A stretch of DNA of 64,000 bases, taken from contig JAFWYM010000002.1 in the NCBI GenBank assembly GCA_017517705.1, forward strand, positions 1-64,000. The letters run 5' to 3'. The position numbers were made by a program, and so were the translations under genes. The notes beneath the pieces were generated by a model, which ran no database searches, had not been told where the DNA came from, and worked only from the letters and a program-made list of their open reading frames with translations. Positions 1-8,267 of the stretch are shown in pieces. The DNA is from Alistipes sp. (GTDB taxonomy: Bacteria > Bacteroidota > Bacteroidia > Bacteroidales > Rikenellaceae). Numbering within the stretch: the first letter of the stretch is position 1; each line of letters starts with the position of its first letter.

Positions 1-228
1 AGCATCGTCTGCTACGCTCCACTCAACGCCCTTATTTGTGGCGTTCGCAGGGGCAACCGTAGCCGTCAGGGTGACACTATCGTCAACCTCAAGTGCGACA
101 GCGTTTGTATTGAGCGATACGCCGGTCACAGCAACAACCTTAGGCTTGTCCGTGCCAGGATCATTCTTCTTGCAGCCCGCAAACAACAGCGCCACAGCTG
201 CAAATGCTAAAAATAGATAGTTCTTCAT
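1..228 (-). CDS. Ig-like (Big_2-type) lipoprotein, N-terminal part only
   Basis: The first 76 codons of a minus-strand gene are present; the 3' end lies beyond the left edge. The protein begins MKNYLFLAFAAVALLFAGC, a lipoprotein signal ending in the lipobox LFAGC, followed by KKNDPGTDKP, then a segment (VTGVSLNTNAVALEVDD, then TLTATVAPANATNKGVEW) with the pattern of a bacterial Ig-like group 2 domain. It is therefore an exported lipid-anchored protein, but its role cannot be told from the fragment. The start is the ATG directly before the signal peptide. A TATATTTG -7 box lies about 200 bases upstream, giving a long leader that contains a ten-base homopolymer. Confidence 0.8.
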   Translation of the reverse strand, partial: MKNYLFLAFAAVALLFAGCKKNDPGTDKPKVVAVTGVSLNTNAVALEVDDSVTLTATVAPANATNKGVEWSVADDA

Positions 229-360
229 AGTACTAATATTTTATGGTTAGATAGGAACAAAACAAATGCTGTTCGCTACGAATGTAACGAACATCGAATT
301 ATATTGTTGCGGATTAAACTATTGCACAGAAGAGCTAATTCCCTGATAATCAGAGAAATA

Positions 361-370
361 CCCCCCCCCC
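361..370. repeat. C10 homopolymer in the leader of the Ig-like lipoprotein gene
   Basis: Ten consecutive C on the plus strand (G10 in the presumed minus-strand transcript). It lies between the predicted promoter near 435-442 and the start codon at 228. Confidence 0.9.
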
Positions 371-434
371 ATCAACAGGCTGACAGAGGCAGAGGTATGT
401 ATTACCCTGCATCATTGCTATACGAACTATAGCA

Positions 435-442
435 CAAATATA
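435..442 (-). promoter_or_regulatory. Bacteroidetes -7 box (TATATTTG) for the Ig-like lipoprotein
   Basis: The plus strand reads CAAATATA, that is TATATTTG on the minus strand, matching the Bacteroidetes TAnnTTTG consensus. No convincing -33 TTTG is present at the usual spacing, so this is tentative. Confidence 0.45.
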
Positions 443-579
443 GGTAAAAATAGTTTAATATGAAAGAAAAAACTCAGATTTTTTGTGACGGGTGAACAAT
501 GCAGCCATGGCAACAACGCGACAAGGCGACAGCCCAATAGCCACTTCGCCCAACATCGAACATGGCCCAGATGCCACAC

Positions 580-2007
580 CTATATCTGTTTACGCATACG
601 CGCAACGGGGATGTCGAGCATCTCGCGGTACTTAGCCACGGTGCGTCGTGCTATACGGTAGCCCTTGTCGTTGAGGATATCCATAAGATTCTCATCCGTG
701 AGCGGATGGCGCTTATCCTCGGTCGCGATACACTCCTGAAGGATGGTCTTAATCTCGTGGCTCGAGACCTCCTCGCCCGACGATGTCTGCATACCTTCCG
801 AGAAGAGCGACTTCAACAATATTATGCCGAAGGGCGTTTGTATGTATTTGCTATTCACCACGCGCGAGATTGTCGACACATCGAGACCCGTGCGGTCGGC
901 TATATCCTTAAGTATCATGGGGCGCAGCTTGCTCTTGTCGCCATCGACGAAGTACTCACGCTGGAAGTCGAGTATCGTCTGCATCGTGCGCATAAGCGTA
1001 TCGTGGCGCTGCTTGATGGCCGATATAAACCACTTCGCCGAGTCTATCTTCGACTTCACAAACTGCACAGCCTCCCTATCCTCGGCCTTAACCGTGCCGT
1101 CGGGAGCCACCATGTCGCGCATCATGTCGCGATAGCGGCGCGAGATGCGCACCTCGGGGATGCCCGCAGAGTTGAGAATAAGGCGCATGTTGCCATCGGT
1201 GGTGTCGAGCAGAAAGTCGGGGGTGATATATGGCGCAGCATCTATGCCTCCCTCGGTGTATAGGTTGCCGGGCTTGGGCGAGAGCGTGCGTATGTACTCG
1301 ATAGCCTCGCGAAACTCATCCTCCGTAACGCCAAGGCGTGACATGAGCTTCTCATAGTGTTTCTTGGCAAAGGCCTCGAAGTGAGCTTCTATAATCTTGT
1401 GTGCAAGACGCTTAGCATGGCTGTCGAGCATCTGGCGACGCATCTGTAACAGCAGGCACTCCTGCAACGAGCGAGCACCGATACCTGCAGGCTCGAGCTC
1501 ATGGACGATAGCGAGGATGCGCTCAAGCTCCTCGACCGAGACCTCCATGCCGCGCGTGAAGGCGAGGTCGTCAGATAGGGAGCTCATGTCGCGACGCAGG
1601 TAGCCGTCGTCGTCGATGCTGCCGACGATATAGGCGGCAACGACGAGCTCCTCCTCCGTGAGCGAGCGGAAGCGCAGCTGCTCGATAAGCGACTCGCCGA
1701 GCGAGCGCCCCTCGGTGATGTATACGGGGCGTTGCTTGTCGTCCTTCGAGAAGTTGTTGATACGCGCCTTGTACGAGGGGGTGTCATCCTCCTTGCCGAT
1801 ATACTCCTCTACCGATATCTTCTCGGGCGTGTCGCCCTCATCACTCTTGCTGTCGGCATCCTCCTCCAACACGATGTTTTCCTCAATCTCACGCTTGATG
1901 CGCTCCTCGAGCTGCATCGTGGGCAGCTCCAAGAGCTTTATCATCTGTATTTGCTGCGGTGAGATTTTGGTTTGCAGCGAAATTGTCTGTTGAAGTCTGT
2001 TTGCCAT
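580..2007 (-). CDS. rpoN: RNA polymerase sigma-54 factor
   Basis: Alternative sigma factor that directs core RNA polymerase to -24/-12 promoters and needs an AAA+ activator. The 475-residue length is normal. The N-terminal activator-interacting region is visible (residues about 4-50, rich in Leu and Gln, including SPQQIQMIKLLELP), followed by an acidic linker (about 50-75), a core-binding region (about 100-300) and a DNA-binding region. The RpoN box ARRTVAKYR lies at residues 453-461, close to the C terminus, as in the family. It follows asnS on the same strand, but a strong terminator sits between them, so it probably has its own promoter. No enhancer-binding activator gene is in this window. 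Confidence 0.96.
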   Translation of the reverse strand: MANRLQQTISLQTKISPQQIQMIKLLELPTMQLEERIKREIEENIVLEEDADSKSDEGDTPEKISVEEYIGKEDDTPSYKARINNFSKDDKQRPVYITEGRSLGESLIEQLRFRSLTEEELVVAAYIVGSIDDDGYLRRDMSSLSDDLAFTRGMEVSVEELERILAIVHELEPAGIGARSLQECLLLQMRRQMLDSHAKRLAHKIIEAHFEAFAKKHYEKLMSRLGVTEDEFREAIEYIRTLSPKPGNLYTEGGIDAAPYITPDFLLDTTDGNMRLILNSAGIPEVRISRRYRDMMRDMVAPDGTVKAEDREAVQFVKSKIDSAKWFISAIKQRHDTLMRTMQTILDFQREYFVDGDKSKLRPMILKDIADRTGLDVSTISRVVNSKYIQTPFGIILLKSLFSEGMQTSSGEEVSSHEIKTILQECIATEDKRHPLTDENLMDILNDKGYRIARRTVAKYREMLDIPVARMRKQI

Positions 2008-2024
2008 ACGCTTCGATTATTAGT

Positions 2025-2062
2025 AAAAAATGCGAACAAGGCAGATGCCGTTGTTCGCATTT
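2025..2062 (-). terminator. Rho-independent terminator after asnS
   Basis: Inverted repeat AAATGCGAACAA / TTGTTCGCATTT (2028-2039 with 2051-2062), with an extra GGC/GCC pairing at the tip. On the minus strand it runs into a T-tract, which fits termination of asnS upstream of rpoN. Confidence 0.85.
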
Positions 2063-2071
2063 CGGGATGGT

Positions 2072-3460
2072 TTAGAACTCGGCGTTCTTCGGTGTGCGCG
2101 GGAAGGGGATGACATCGCGGATGTTGCCCATACCCGTAACGAAGAGAAGTAGACGCTCAAAGCCCAAGCCAAAGCCCGAGTGAGGTGCCGAACCCCAACG
2201 ACGTGTGTCGAGGTACCACCATAGCTCCTTACGGCTCATGCCTAACTCGTCTACCCTTGCACAAAGCTTGCCAAAGTCGGCCTCGCGCTCCGAGCCACCG
2301 ATAATTTCGCCAATCTGGGGGAACAATACATCCATGGCACGCACGGTCTTGCCGTCGTCGTTCTGCTTCATATAGAAGGCCTTAATCTCCTTCGGATAGT
2401 TAATGAGGATAACAGGACGCTTGAAGTGCTCCTCGACGAGGTAGCGCTCATGCTCCGACTGAAGGTCGCAACCCCAGTCGCAGGGGAACTCAAACTTCTT
2501 GCCCGAGGCCTTCAATATCTCGATACCCTCGGTATAGTCTAAGCGCACGAAGTCGTTGTCGAGGACAAACTGTAGGCGCTCCAAGAGGCCCTTGTCCCAC
2601 ATCTTGTTCATAAACTCGAGATCCTCGCGGCAGTTGTCCAGCGCATAGCGTATGAGGTACTTGAGGAAGTCCTCAGCGAGATCCATATCATCCTGAAGCT
2701 CGTAGAATGCCATCTCCGGCTCAATCATCCAGAACTCGGCCAAGTGGCGCGGGGTGTTCGAGTTCTCGGCACGGAATGTGGGGCCAAAGGTGTAAATCTG
2801 ACCAAGTGCCAGAGCACCAAGCTCACCCTCGAGCTGTCCCGAAACGGTAAGGCTGCAAGGCTTGCCGAAGAAGTCCTGAGTGTAGTCCACGGTGCCATCC
2901 TCGTTGCGCGGAGGATTCTGCATGTCGAGTGTCGACACGTTGAACATCGCGCCTGCACCCTCGCAGTCCGAGGCTGTGATAAGTGGCGTATGCAAGTAGT
3001 AGAAACCCTTGTCGTTGAAATACTTGTGGATGGCGTATGCCATGGCGTGGCGGATACGCAATACAGCACCAAAGGTGTTGGTGCGGGGACGCAAATATGC
3101 TATGTCGCGCAAGAACTCGAGCGTGTGACCCTTCTTCTGTAGGGGGTATGTCTCGGGATCGGCAGTGCCGTAAATCTCGAGCTTCTCGGCCTGTACCTCT
3201 ACACCCTGACCTGCGCCGAGCGACTGCACGAGCTTGCCATCAACGCGCAAGCAGGCACCCGTAGTCACACTCTTAAGCTCCGCCTCGTCGATCTTGGCAA
3301 AGTCCACGACAACCTGTATGTTAGCCACCGACGAGCCGTCGTTGAGTGCGATGAACGCTACGTTCTTGTTGCCACGCTTCGTGCGCACCCAGCCCTTGAC
3401 GGTGATATCTCTGCCGTCACCCTCCATCTCGAGTATCTCGGCAATTCTTGTAAGTTTCAT
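2072..3460 (-). CDS. asnS: Asparaginyl-tRNA synthetase
   Basis: Class IIb aminoacyl-tRNA synthetase charging tRNA-Asn with asparagine in the cytoplasm. At 462 residues it has the usual length. An N-terminal OB-fold anticodon-binding domain (about residues 15-105, including [18 protein letters not shown]) precedes the catalytic domain. Motif 2 ([20 protein letters not shown]) and motif 3 ([15 protein letters not shown]) are present. The FRAENSNT sequence separates AsnRS from AspRS. The start codon is directly followed by a normal N-terminus ([10 protein letters not shown]). A -7-like box lies about 60 bases upstream, and a strong terminator follows the gene, so it is likely a single-gene transcript. 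Confidence 0.97.
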   Translation of the reverse strand: MKLTRIAEILEMEGDGRDITVKGWVRTKRGNKNVAFIALNDGSSVANIQVVVDFAKIDEAELKSVTTGACLRVDGKLVQSLGAGQGVEVQAEKLEIYGTADPETYPLQKKGHTLEFLRDIAYLRPRTNTFGAVLRIRHAMAYAIHKYFNDKGFYYLHTPLITASDCEGAGAMFNVSTLDMQNPPRNEDGTVDYTQDFFGKPCSLTVSGQLEGELGALALGQIYTFGPTFRAENSNTPRHLAEFWMIEPEMAFYELQDDMDLAEDFLKYLIRYALDNCREDLEFMNKMWDKGLLERLQFVLDNDFVRLDYTEGIEILKASGKKFEFPCDWGCDLQSEHERYLVEEHFKRPVILINYPKEIKAFYMKQNDDGKTVRAMDVLFPQIGEIIGGSEREADFGKLCARVDELGMSRKELWWYLDTRRWGSAPHSGFGLGFERLLLFVTGMGNIRDVIPFPRTPKNAEF

Positions 3461-3519
3461 AGAGCAGTATATTATTTATTTCGTTTGTTTCGTTATTCGT
3501 ACAACGCCATAGTAGGCCA

Positions 3520-3527
3520 CAAAATTA
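3520..3527 (-). promoter_or_regulatory. Putative -7 box for asnS (TAATTTTG)
   Basis: TAATTTTG on the minus strand, about 60 bases before the asnS start, fits TAnnTTTG. No -33 element at correct spacing was recognised. Confidence 0.4.
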
Positions 3528-3545
3528 CTAATTTTTTTGCAAACG

Positions 3546-3576
3546 ATTGCCGTCTTATCACTTTTTTATACCTTTG
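3546..3576 (+). promoter_or_regulatory. Bacteroidetes promoter (ATTG - 19 - TACCTTTG) for the GH2-like gene
   Basis: A -33-like ATTG at 3546-3549 and a -7 TACCTTTG at 3569-3576 are separated by 19 bases. The expected transcription start is only about 10 bases before the ATG at 3592, so the leader would be very short. Confidence 0.7.
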
Positions 3577-3591
3577 TGCTAAATTTAGACT

Positions 3592-4923
3592 ATGAAAAGA
3601 TTACTTGTCCGCATATTTTTGCTCCTTGTAGCAGCACTTTTTTCTATTTACGACCTCACGGCTCAGGCACGCATAGCACGCACAGAGTTCGTATGCTACG
3701 ACAAGCGCGAGGATGCCAAGCGCGACATCCGCACCAACATCGACAAGCACATAGCACTGAAGCCTACACTTCAGTTCGAGACTGCGGAGGGCACTGTGCG
3801 CGCTGTCTATGAGCAGAGTTTCGATGTGCCTGCGGGGTGGAACGACTACAACGCCTACATCCATATCGAGAACGTGGGTGCCGACTATACCCTATTTGTT
3901 AATGGCGAGCAGATAACCTCACCCATAGACCAATTTACGCCTACGGACTTCTACATCTCGCCATACCTCGATCAGGGCGAGAATACAGTGGCTGTGGTCA
4001 TTGTCGACGAGGCCTTCATGTCGCTCTTGGACGAGGGGCTCGTGGAGGCCACGCGCGAGAAGTTTACCAACTGCTACATCTTCGCGCAGCGCCGCCTTGC
4101 CGTCTACGATTTCAACGTGCGCCTGCTACCCGACACGCTCGACCGCTTCGCACAGCTACACCTCGACGTCACGGTGGATAACTCATTCTCTACCAACGAG
4201 GTCATAGAGGTAGGCTACGACATCTACGACCCTGCGGGCAAGCTTATAGAGTATAGCGTTAATGACCTTACGTTGGAGGGATTTACGCGCGACACACTAT
4301 CCTTCAAGCCCTACATATACCACTCTAATCCCAACCGCTGGTCGGCAGAGAATCCTAAGCTCTACCCACTAACGCTCTACATCAAGCGCAGCGGCATCCT
4401 CTGGGAATATATACCTCTGAGTGTCGGCTTTGCCGAGTATGGCTATAACGATGCGGGGGAGATTACGCTCTTCGGCACACCTCTAAAGCTGAATAAATGT
4501 AGCTACAATGCTGCGGTGGACAGCGCCACCACGGAGCGCGAGATCAAGGCGCTCAAGGCTAAGGGCATCAACTGCCTAATGCCGAGCTACCCGCAGCCCA
4601 AGTGGTTCTACGCAATATGCGACAGGGTGGGTATCTACGTCATCGACACCGCAGCCATATCGTCGCCCACGAATGCCTCGAACCGCAATGTCGACGGCAC
4701 GCCGGCAAATGCCCCATGGCTCGAGGAGGAGTACCTACGTCGCGTAGAGACGATGTACCGACGAGCACAAAACCACGTGTGTATCATAGCCTTCCGTCTC
4801 GGCAACGGAGCTTCGGGCAATGGCTACAACATGTACCGCGCATACGAGCTGCTGAAGTCGTTTGGCGATAGCCGAGCTATCATCTACGAGGGTGCTGAGG
4901 GTGAGTGGAATAGCGATTTATAA
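3592..4923 (+). CDS. Secreted GH2-fold protein, truncated and lacking the catalytic glutamates
   Basis: A 443-residue exported protein (signal peptide about residues 1-24, ending LTAQA) with the architecture of a beta-galactosidase-type GH2 enzyme: jelly-roll sugar-binding domain (about 50-165, with DYTLFVNGEQI), Ig-like domain (about 170-285), then the start of a TIM barrel (about 290-443). In active GH2 enzymes the acid/base Glu sits in LGNES or LGNEA. Here residues 403-411 read LGNGASGNG, so the Glu is replaced and a residue is inserted, and the protein ends before the nucleophile region would begin. It is probably non-catalytic, perhaps carbohydrate-binding, or a decaying gene. The reading frame is otherwise clean, with a good promoter, and rlmH follows 9 bases later. 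Confidence 0.75.
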   Translation: MKRLLVRIFLLLVAALFSIYDLTAQARIARTEFVCYDKREDAKRDIRTNIDKHIALKPTLQFETAEGTVRAVYEQSFDVPAGWNDYNAYIHIENVGADYTLFVNGEQITSPIDQFTPTDFYISPYLDQGENTVAVVIVDEAFMSLLDEGLVEATREKFTNCYIFAQRRLAVYDFNVRLLPDTLDRFAQLHLDVTVDNSFSTNEVIEVGYDIYDPAGKLIEYSVNDLTLEGFTRDTLSFKPYIYHSNPNRWSAENPKLYPLTLYIKRSGILWEYIPLSVGFAEYGYNDAGEITLFGTPLKLNKCSYNAAVDSATTEREIKALKAKGINCLMPSYPQPKWFYAICDRVGIYVIDTAAISSPTNASNRNVDGTPANAPWLEEEYLRRVETMYRRAQNHVCIIAFRLGNGASGNGYNMYRAYELLKSFGDSRAIIYEGAEGEWNSDL

Positions 4924-4932
4924 TGGCTGGCT

Positions 4933-5406
4933 ATGAATATTGAGTTGATTGTTGTCGGCAAGACCGACATGAAGGAGGTTGAGACGCTTGTGGCGATGTA
5001 CGCGAAGCGCCTGAATCACTATGTACGCTTTGCCATAACGACAATTGCCGACGTGCGCAATACGAAGAAGCTCTCCGAGGGCGAACAGAAGCGTCTCGAG
5101 GGCGAGGCCATACTGCGCCTCTTGACCCCCTCCGACTATCTCATGCTCCTCGACGAGCATGGCGCAGAGCTGCGCTCCATAGAGTTTGCCGACCTTATCG
5201 AGAAGCGTATGTCTGCGGGCATCAAGCGCCTGGTCTTTCTGATAGGAGGTCCCTATGGCTTCTCCGAGGCGGTATATGCCCGCGCCAATGGCAAGCTATC
5301 CCTCTCGAAGATGACATTCTCACACCAGATTGTCCGCGCCATCTTCCTCGAGCAGCTCTACCGCGCCTTCACCATCCTAAAGAACGAGCCCTACCACCAC
5401 GAATAG
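4933..5406 (+). CDS. rlmH: 23S rRNA (pseudouridine1915-N3)-methyltransferase RlmH
   Basis: SPOUT-class enzyme methylating N3 of pseudouridine 1915 in helix 69 of 23S rRNA in assembled ribosomes, using S-adenosylmethionine. At 157 residues it has the family length. The trefoil-knot SAM site is visible as LIGGPYGF (about 104-111) followed by LSLSKMTFSHQIVRAIFLEQ. The C terminus EPYHHE carries the conserved tyrosine/histidine tail used in catalysis. It is probably cotranscribed with the GH2-like gene 9 bases upstream and converges on the acetyltransferase, whose stop lies 3 bases beyond. Confidence 0.95.
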   Translation: MNIELIVVGKTDMKEVETLVAMYAKRLNHYVRFAITTIADVRNTKKLSEGEQKRLEGEAILRLLTPSDYLMLLDEHGAELRSIEFADLIEKRMSAGIKRLVFLIGGPYGFSEAVYARANGKLSLSKMTFSHQIVRAIFLEQLYRAFTILKNEPYHHE

Positions 5407-5409
5407 CCC

Positions 5410-5961
5410 CTACCGCGATTGGGGGCGCAAGATAAGATGCCACATGTCGTGCCCAAGAAACCGTTTGGCACCCACACGCACAAAGCCAAGCTCGGTATAT
5501 AGGCGCTCGGCATCGGGGTTATCGACATCCACGATAAGTCCCACACGTGCATGGCCTGCAGCAAAGGCTCGTGTGCTAAGAGCCTCGAGCAGCCTACTCC
5601 CCACACCCATACCGCGAAAACGTGGCAGGACACCCAGCGAATCCAGGTAGAACTCTCCCGCCTCGGTCTCATCCTCGATATGGGGTATTGTGCCGAGATG
5701 TGTCTCCAGGAGCTCGAAGATGGGCTCGCGCAGCTCCGCAAGGCGTGCTCCATCATAACCCACAATGGCACCTGCAACGACGCCATCGACCTCGGCAACG
5801 AGGGCATTACGGTAGCTATATTGCGCCTTATCGCTGGCAGCAAGAGTGTGGAATACGTGGTATATCGGATGTGAGGTGTCGTAGCCCACGGCCATACACA
5901 CCACCTCGGCAATCAATGTTGCATCGTCACGCTCGGCCTGACGTATGGTTATCTTCGGCAT
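5410..5961 (-). CDS. GNAT family N-acetyltransferase
   Basis: Predicted acetyl-CoA-dependent N-acetyltransferase of unknown substrate. It has the GNAT fold: N-terminal strand MPKITIRQAERDD, a central region, and the acetyl-CoA pyrophosphate-binding motif RFRGMGVGSRLLEAL, followed by LIVDVDNPDAERLYTELGF near the C terminus, a typical motif B region. The longer frame starts at 5976, but the -7 box TACCTTTG (5981-5988) would place transcription initiation at about 5974. The second ATG at 5961, preceded by GGAAAG, is therefore preferred, giving 183 residues. It is convergent with rlmH. Confidence 0.88.
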   Translation of the reverse strand: MPKITIRQAERDDATLIAEVVCMAVGYDTSHPIYHVFHTLAASDKAQYSYRNALVAEVDGVVAGAIVGYDGARLAELREPIFELLETHLGTIPHIEDETEAGEFYLDSLGVLPRFRGMGVGSRLLEALSTRAFAAGHARVGLIVDVDNPDAERLYTELGFVRVGAKRFLGHDMWHLILRPQSR

Positions 5962-5980
5962 ATTCAATCTTTCCATGTGG

Positions 5981-5988
5981 CAAAGGTA
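5981..5988 (-). promoter_or_regulatory. -7 box (TACCTTTG) for the GNAT gene; decides its start
   Basis: CAAAGGTA on the plus strand equals TACCTTTG on the minus strand. The implied transcription start lies at or inside the upstream ATG codon (5974-5976), so translation should begin at the ATG ending at 5961. Confidence 0.6.
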
Positions 5989-6076
5989 TAAAAAAGTATG
6001 ATATAAAAAATCATTATTTTTATATTATAAACCAAAAAAAATTACACGTGAGCTATTTTTTTTGAGAAAAAATTTA

Positions 6077-6084
6077 TACCTTTG
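6077..6084 (+). promoter_or_regulatory. -7 box (TACCTTTG) for the NagB-like/PIG-L gene
   Basis: TACCTTTG matches the Bacteroidetes -7 consensus. The leader to the ATG at 6160 would be about 70 bases. The -33 element is unclear because the nearest upstream TTTG (6061-6064) is too close. Confidence 0.55.
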
Positions 6085-6159
6085 GGAGTTGTATAAATGC
6101 AATGCTGGCTGAAAAGCCGTTTAATAGTGTCGAAGAAGAGTAAATAAAACATAAAGTCT

Positions 6160-8109
6160 ATGACAAGCAAATATCAACTACCTAAGGATGGCGGACTTAT
6201 CAAGGAATCGGCGCCAAAAGACATCGTTCATCGTTACGAGCGTATGCCCACGCGCGTATTCGAGAGCGAGTACAATGGCGTGCAGTATGTCGCCGACATA
6301 ATCTGTCGCCTCGTGCGCAACCACTCCGACAACGCCTCGGCACGCGACATATACGAGGAGCTACCGCCCTTCGTCCTCGGACTAACAACGGGACGTACGC
6401 CCCTCGGGTTATATCGCGAGCTTGTACGCCGACACAAGGAGGGCGAGATATCGTTCAAAAACGTCGCCGTATACTCGCTCGACGAGTTCTACCCTATACG
6501 TAGCACCGAGCAGCAGAGCCGCAACTACCGCATACACGACGAGTTCCTAAAGCACATAGACATAGAACCCGAGAATGTGCATATCCCCGATGGCACGATA
6601 GCCGCAAAGGATATATCGGAGTACTGCGCCGAGTACGACAAGGCGATACGTAAGATAGACCTTATGATCATAGGCTTCGGCGAGCAGGGACAGGTGGGCT
6701 TCAACGAGCCCGGCTCGTACGCCAAGTCGCCAACACGCCTCGTAGAGCTCACTCACAACTCGCGAAAGGTGCAGTCGAGCCTCTTCTACGGCATAGAGAA
6801 CACCCCTAAGATGGCTATAACAATGGGCATAGGCACCATTATGCGTGCCGACCGCATAATACTTATGGCCTGGGGCGAGGATAAGGCCGCAGCCGTACAC
6901 CAGATTGTCGAGGGCGACATCACCGACCGCGTGCCCGCAAGCCACCTCCAAGAGCACACTAACATCGAGCTCGTCATCGACGAGAATGCTGCCGAGCAGC
7001 TCACACGCGAGCAGACACCATGGCTCGTGGGCCCCTGCGACTGGACACCCAAGTTCGTGCGCAAGGCTGTAGTATGGCTCTGCGGCATAGTAAACAAGCC
7101 GATACTCAAACTTACATACAAGGACTACATCGAGAACTCGCTCGGCGAGCTCCTGGAGAAGTGCGGCACATACGACAAGATCAACATCCGCGTATTCAAC
7201 GACCTGCAGCACACAATCACTGGATGGCCCGGAGGTAAACCCAATGCCGACGACTCGACACGCCCCGCACCATCGCTGCCATACCCCAAGCGCGCGCTCA
7301 TCTTCTCACCACACCCCGATGACGATGTAATATCTATGGGTGGCACATTCATACGCCTCGTGGAGCAGAACCACGACGTACATGTGGCATACCAGACATC
7401 GGGAAATGTCGCCGTGCATGACGACGTAGTATTGCAGAACGTAGACACCGCGCGCGAGTTAGGCCTCGGCAACGACTACGAAGAGGTGTCGAAGATCATA
7501 AGCTCGAAGCGTCGCGGCAAGCCCGAGCCACGCAAGCTCCTCGACATCAAGGGTGCCATACGCCGCGCCGAAGCACGTGCTGCCGTACGCTCATTCGGCC
7601 TGAACCCCGACACCAATGCCCACTTCCTAAATATGCCCTTCTACGAGACCGGAGGTATAAAGAAGGGAGCCCTGACAGAGAAGGACATAGACATCATCGT
7701 AAAGCTCCTACGCGAGATACGCCCGCACCAGATATACGCCGCAGGCGACCTCGCCGACCCCCACGGCACACACCGCACATGTATGGAGGCGATACTCGAG
7801 GCCCTGGAGATTACGCGCGACGACGACTGGCGCGAGGAGTGCCACCTATGGCTCTACCGCGGCGCCTGGATGGAGTGGAACCTAGGACTTGTGGATATGG
7901 CCGTGCCCCTCTCGCCCGACGAGATGCTCAAAAAGCGCCACGCCATATACCGCCACCTCTCGCAAAAGGATATCGTGCCATTCCCCGGCAGCGACAGCCG
8001 CGAGTTCTGGCAGCGTGCCGAGGAACGAACACAGAATACCGCAAAGCTATACGACAAACTCGGTATGGCTGAGTACCAAGCAATAGAGGTATTTGTCAAA
8101 ATGTTTTAG
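6160..8109 (+). CDS. NagB-like / PIG-L (LmbE) deacetylase fusion protein
   Basis: A 649-residue two-domain cytoplasmic protein. Residues about 35-290 are a glucosamine-6-phosphate deaminase/isomerase fold (GLTTGRTPLGLYREL; SLDEF at 106-110; GFNEPGS at 180-186). Residues about 375-560 are a PIG-L/LmbE-type zinc deacetylase with HPDDD (385-389) and HGTH (535-538) as metal ligands. In active NagB the loop reads GEDGH, giving Asp141 and His143; here it is GEQGQ (174-178), so both are Gln, while the Asp72 and Glu148 equivalents remain. The N-terminal domain may therefore bind an amino sugar phosphate without deaminating it. A canonical nagB follows 158 bases downstream on the same strand, supporting a joint role in GlcNAc/GlcN metabolism. 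Confidence 0.85.
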   Translation: MTSKYQLPKDGGLIKESAPKDIVHRYERMPTRVFESEYNGVQYVADIICRLVRNHSDNASARDIYEELPPFVLGLTTGRTPLGLYRELVRRHKEGEISFKNVAVYSLDEFYPIRSTEQQSRNYRIHDEFLKHIDIEPENVHIPDGTIAAKDISEYCAEYDKAIRKIDLMIIGFGEQGQVGFNEPGSYAKSPTRLVELTHNSRKVQSSLFYGIENTPKMAITMGIGTIMRADRIILMAWGEDKAAAVHQIVEGDITDRVPASHLQEHTNIELVIDENAAEQLTREQTPWLVGPCDWTPKFVRKAVVWLCGIVNKPILKLTYKDYIENSLGELLEKCGTYDKINIRVFNDLQHTITGWPGGKPNADDSTRPAPSLPYPKRALIFSPHPDDDVISMGGTFIRLVEQNHDVHVAYQTSGNVAVHDDVVLQNVDTARELGLGNDYEEVSKIISSKRRGKPEPRKLLDIKGAIRRAEARAAVRSFGLNPDTNAHFLNMPFYETGGIKKGALTEKDIDIIVKLLREIRPHQIYAAGDLADPHGTHRTCMEAILEALEITRDDDWREECHLWLYRGAWMEWNLGLVDMAVPLSPDEMLKKRHAIYRHLSQKDIVPFPGSDSREFWQRAEERTQNTAKLYDKLGMAEYQAIEVFVKMF

Positions 8110-8155
8110 ACAACGGGAAGGAAAGTGCTAACCTATAAGGCGATGTACTTCCCGA
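8105..8155 (+). repeat. Leader repeat unit 1 before nagB, hairpin-forming
   Basis: A 51-base unit starting at the stop codon of the NagB-like/PIG-L gene. About 80 percent of its bases recur in a second unit 81 bases later. With the next few bases it forms a hairpin: GACAACGGGAAG (8109-8120) pairs with CTTCCCGATTGTC (8148-8160) except for one bulged A. The core CTAACCTATAAGG is conserved between the units. Confidence 0.7.
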
Positions 8156-8185
8156 TTGTCCCACACTCCCGAAAGGGGTAACAAA

Positions 8186-8236
8186 TTTAGACAACGGGGA
8201 GGAAAGCACTAACCTACAAGGTGTTATACTTACCGA
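8186..8236 (+). repeat. Leader repeat unit 2 before nagB
   Basis: Second copy of the 51-base unit, with about nine differences from unit 1. Its 5' arm GACAACGGGGAG can also pair with the 3' arm of unit 1, so two mutually exclusive foldings are possible. It lies 32 bases before the nagB ATG. Confidence 0.7.
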
Positions 8237-8267
8237 CTAAAAAGAGAACATCAAAACAAAATATATA

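Larger units (their letters stand above)
229..579. other. Intergenic region between rpoN and the lipoprotein gene
   Basis: This stretch of about 350 bases has no open frame resembling a gene. It holds the C10 tract, a predicted minus-strand -7 box and AT-rich sequence around 430-480. No clear terminator for rpoN was found. Confidence 0.6.

Noticed and set aside
562-1263. 233-codon frame on the plus strand
   Set aside because: It lies antisense inside rpoN, with codon pattern and length explained by the GC-biased third positions of the real gene.
5962-5976. Upstream ATG as the GNAT start
   Set aside because: The -7 box at 5981-5988 would start the transcript at about this codon, leaving it without a leader. 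The next ATG has a better context.
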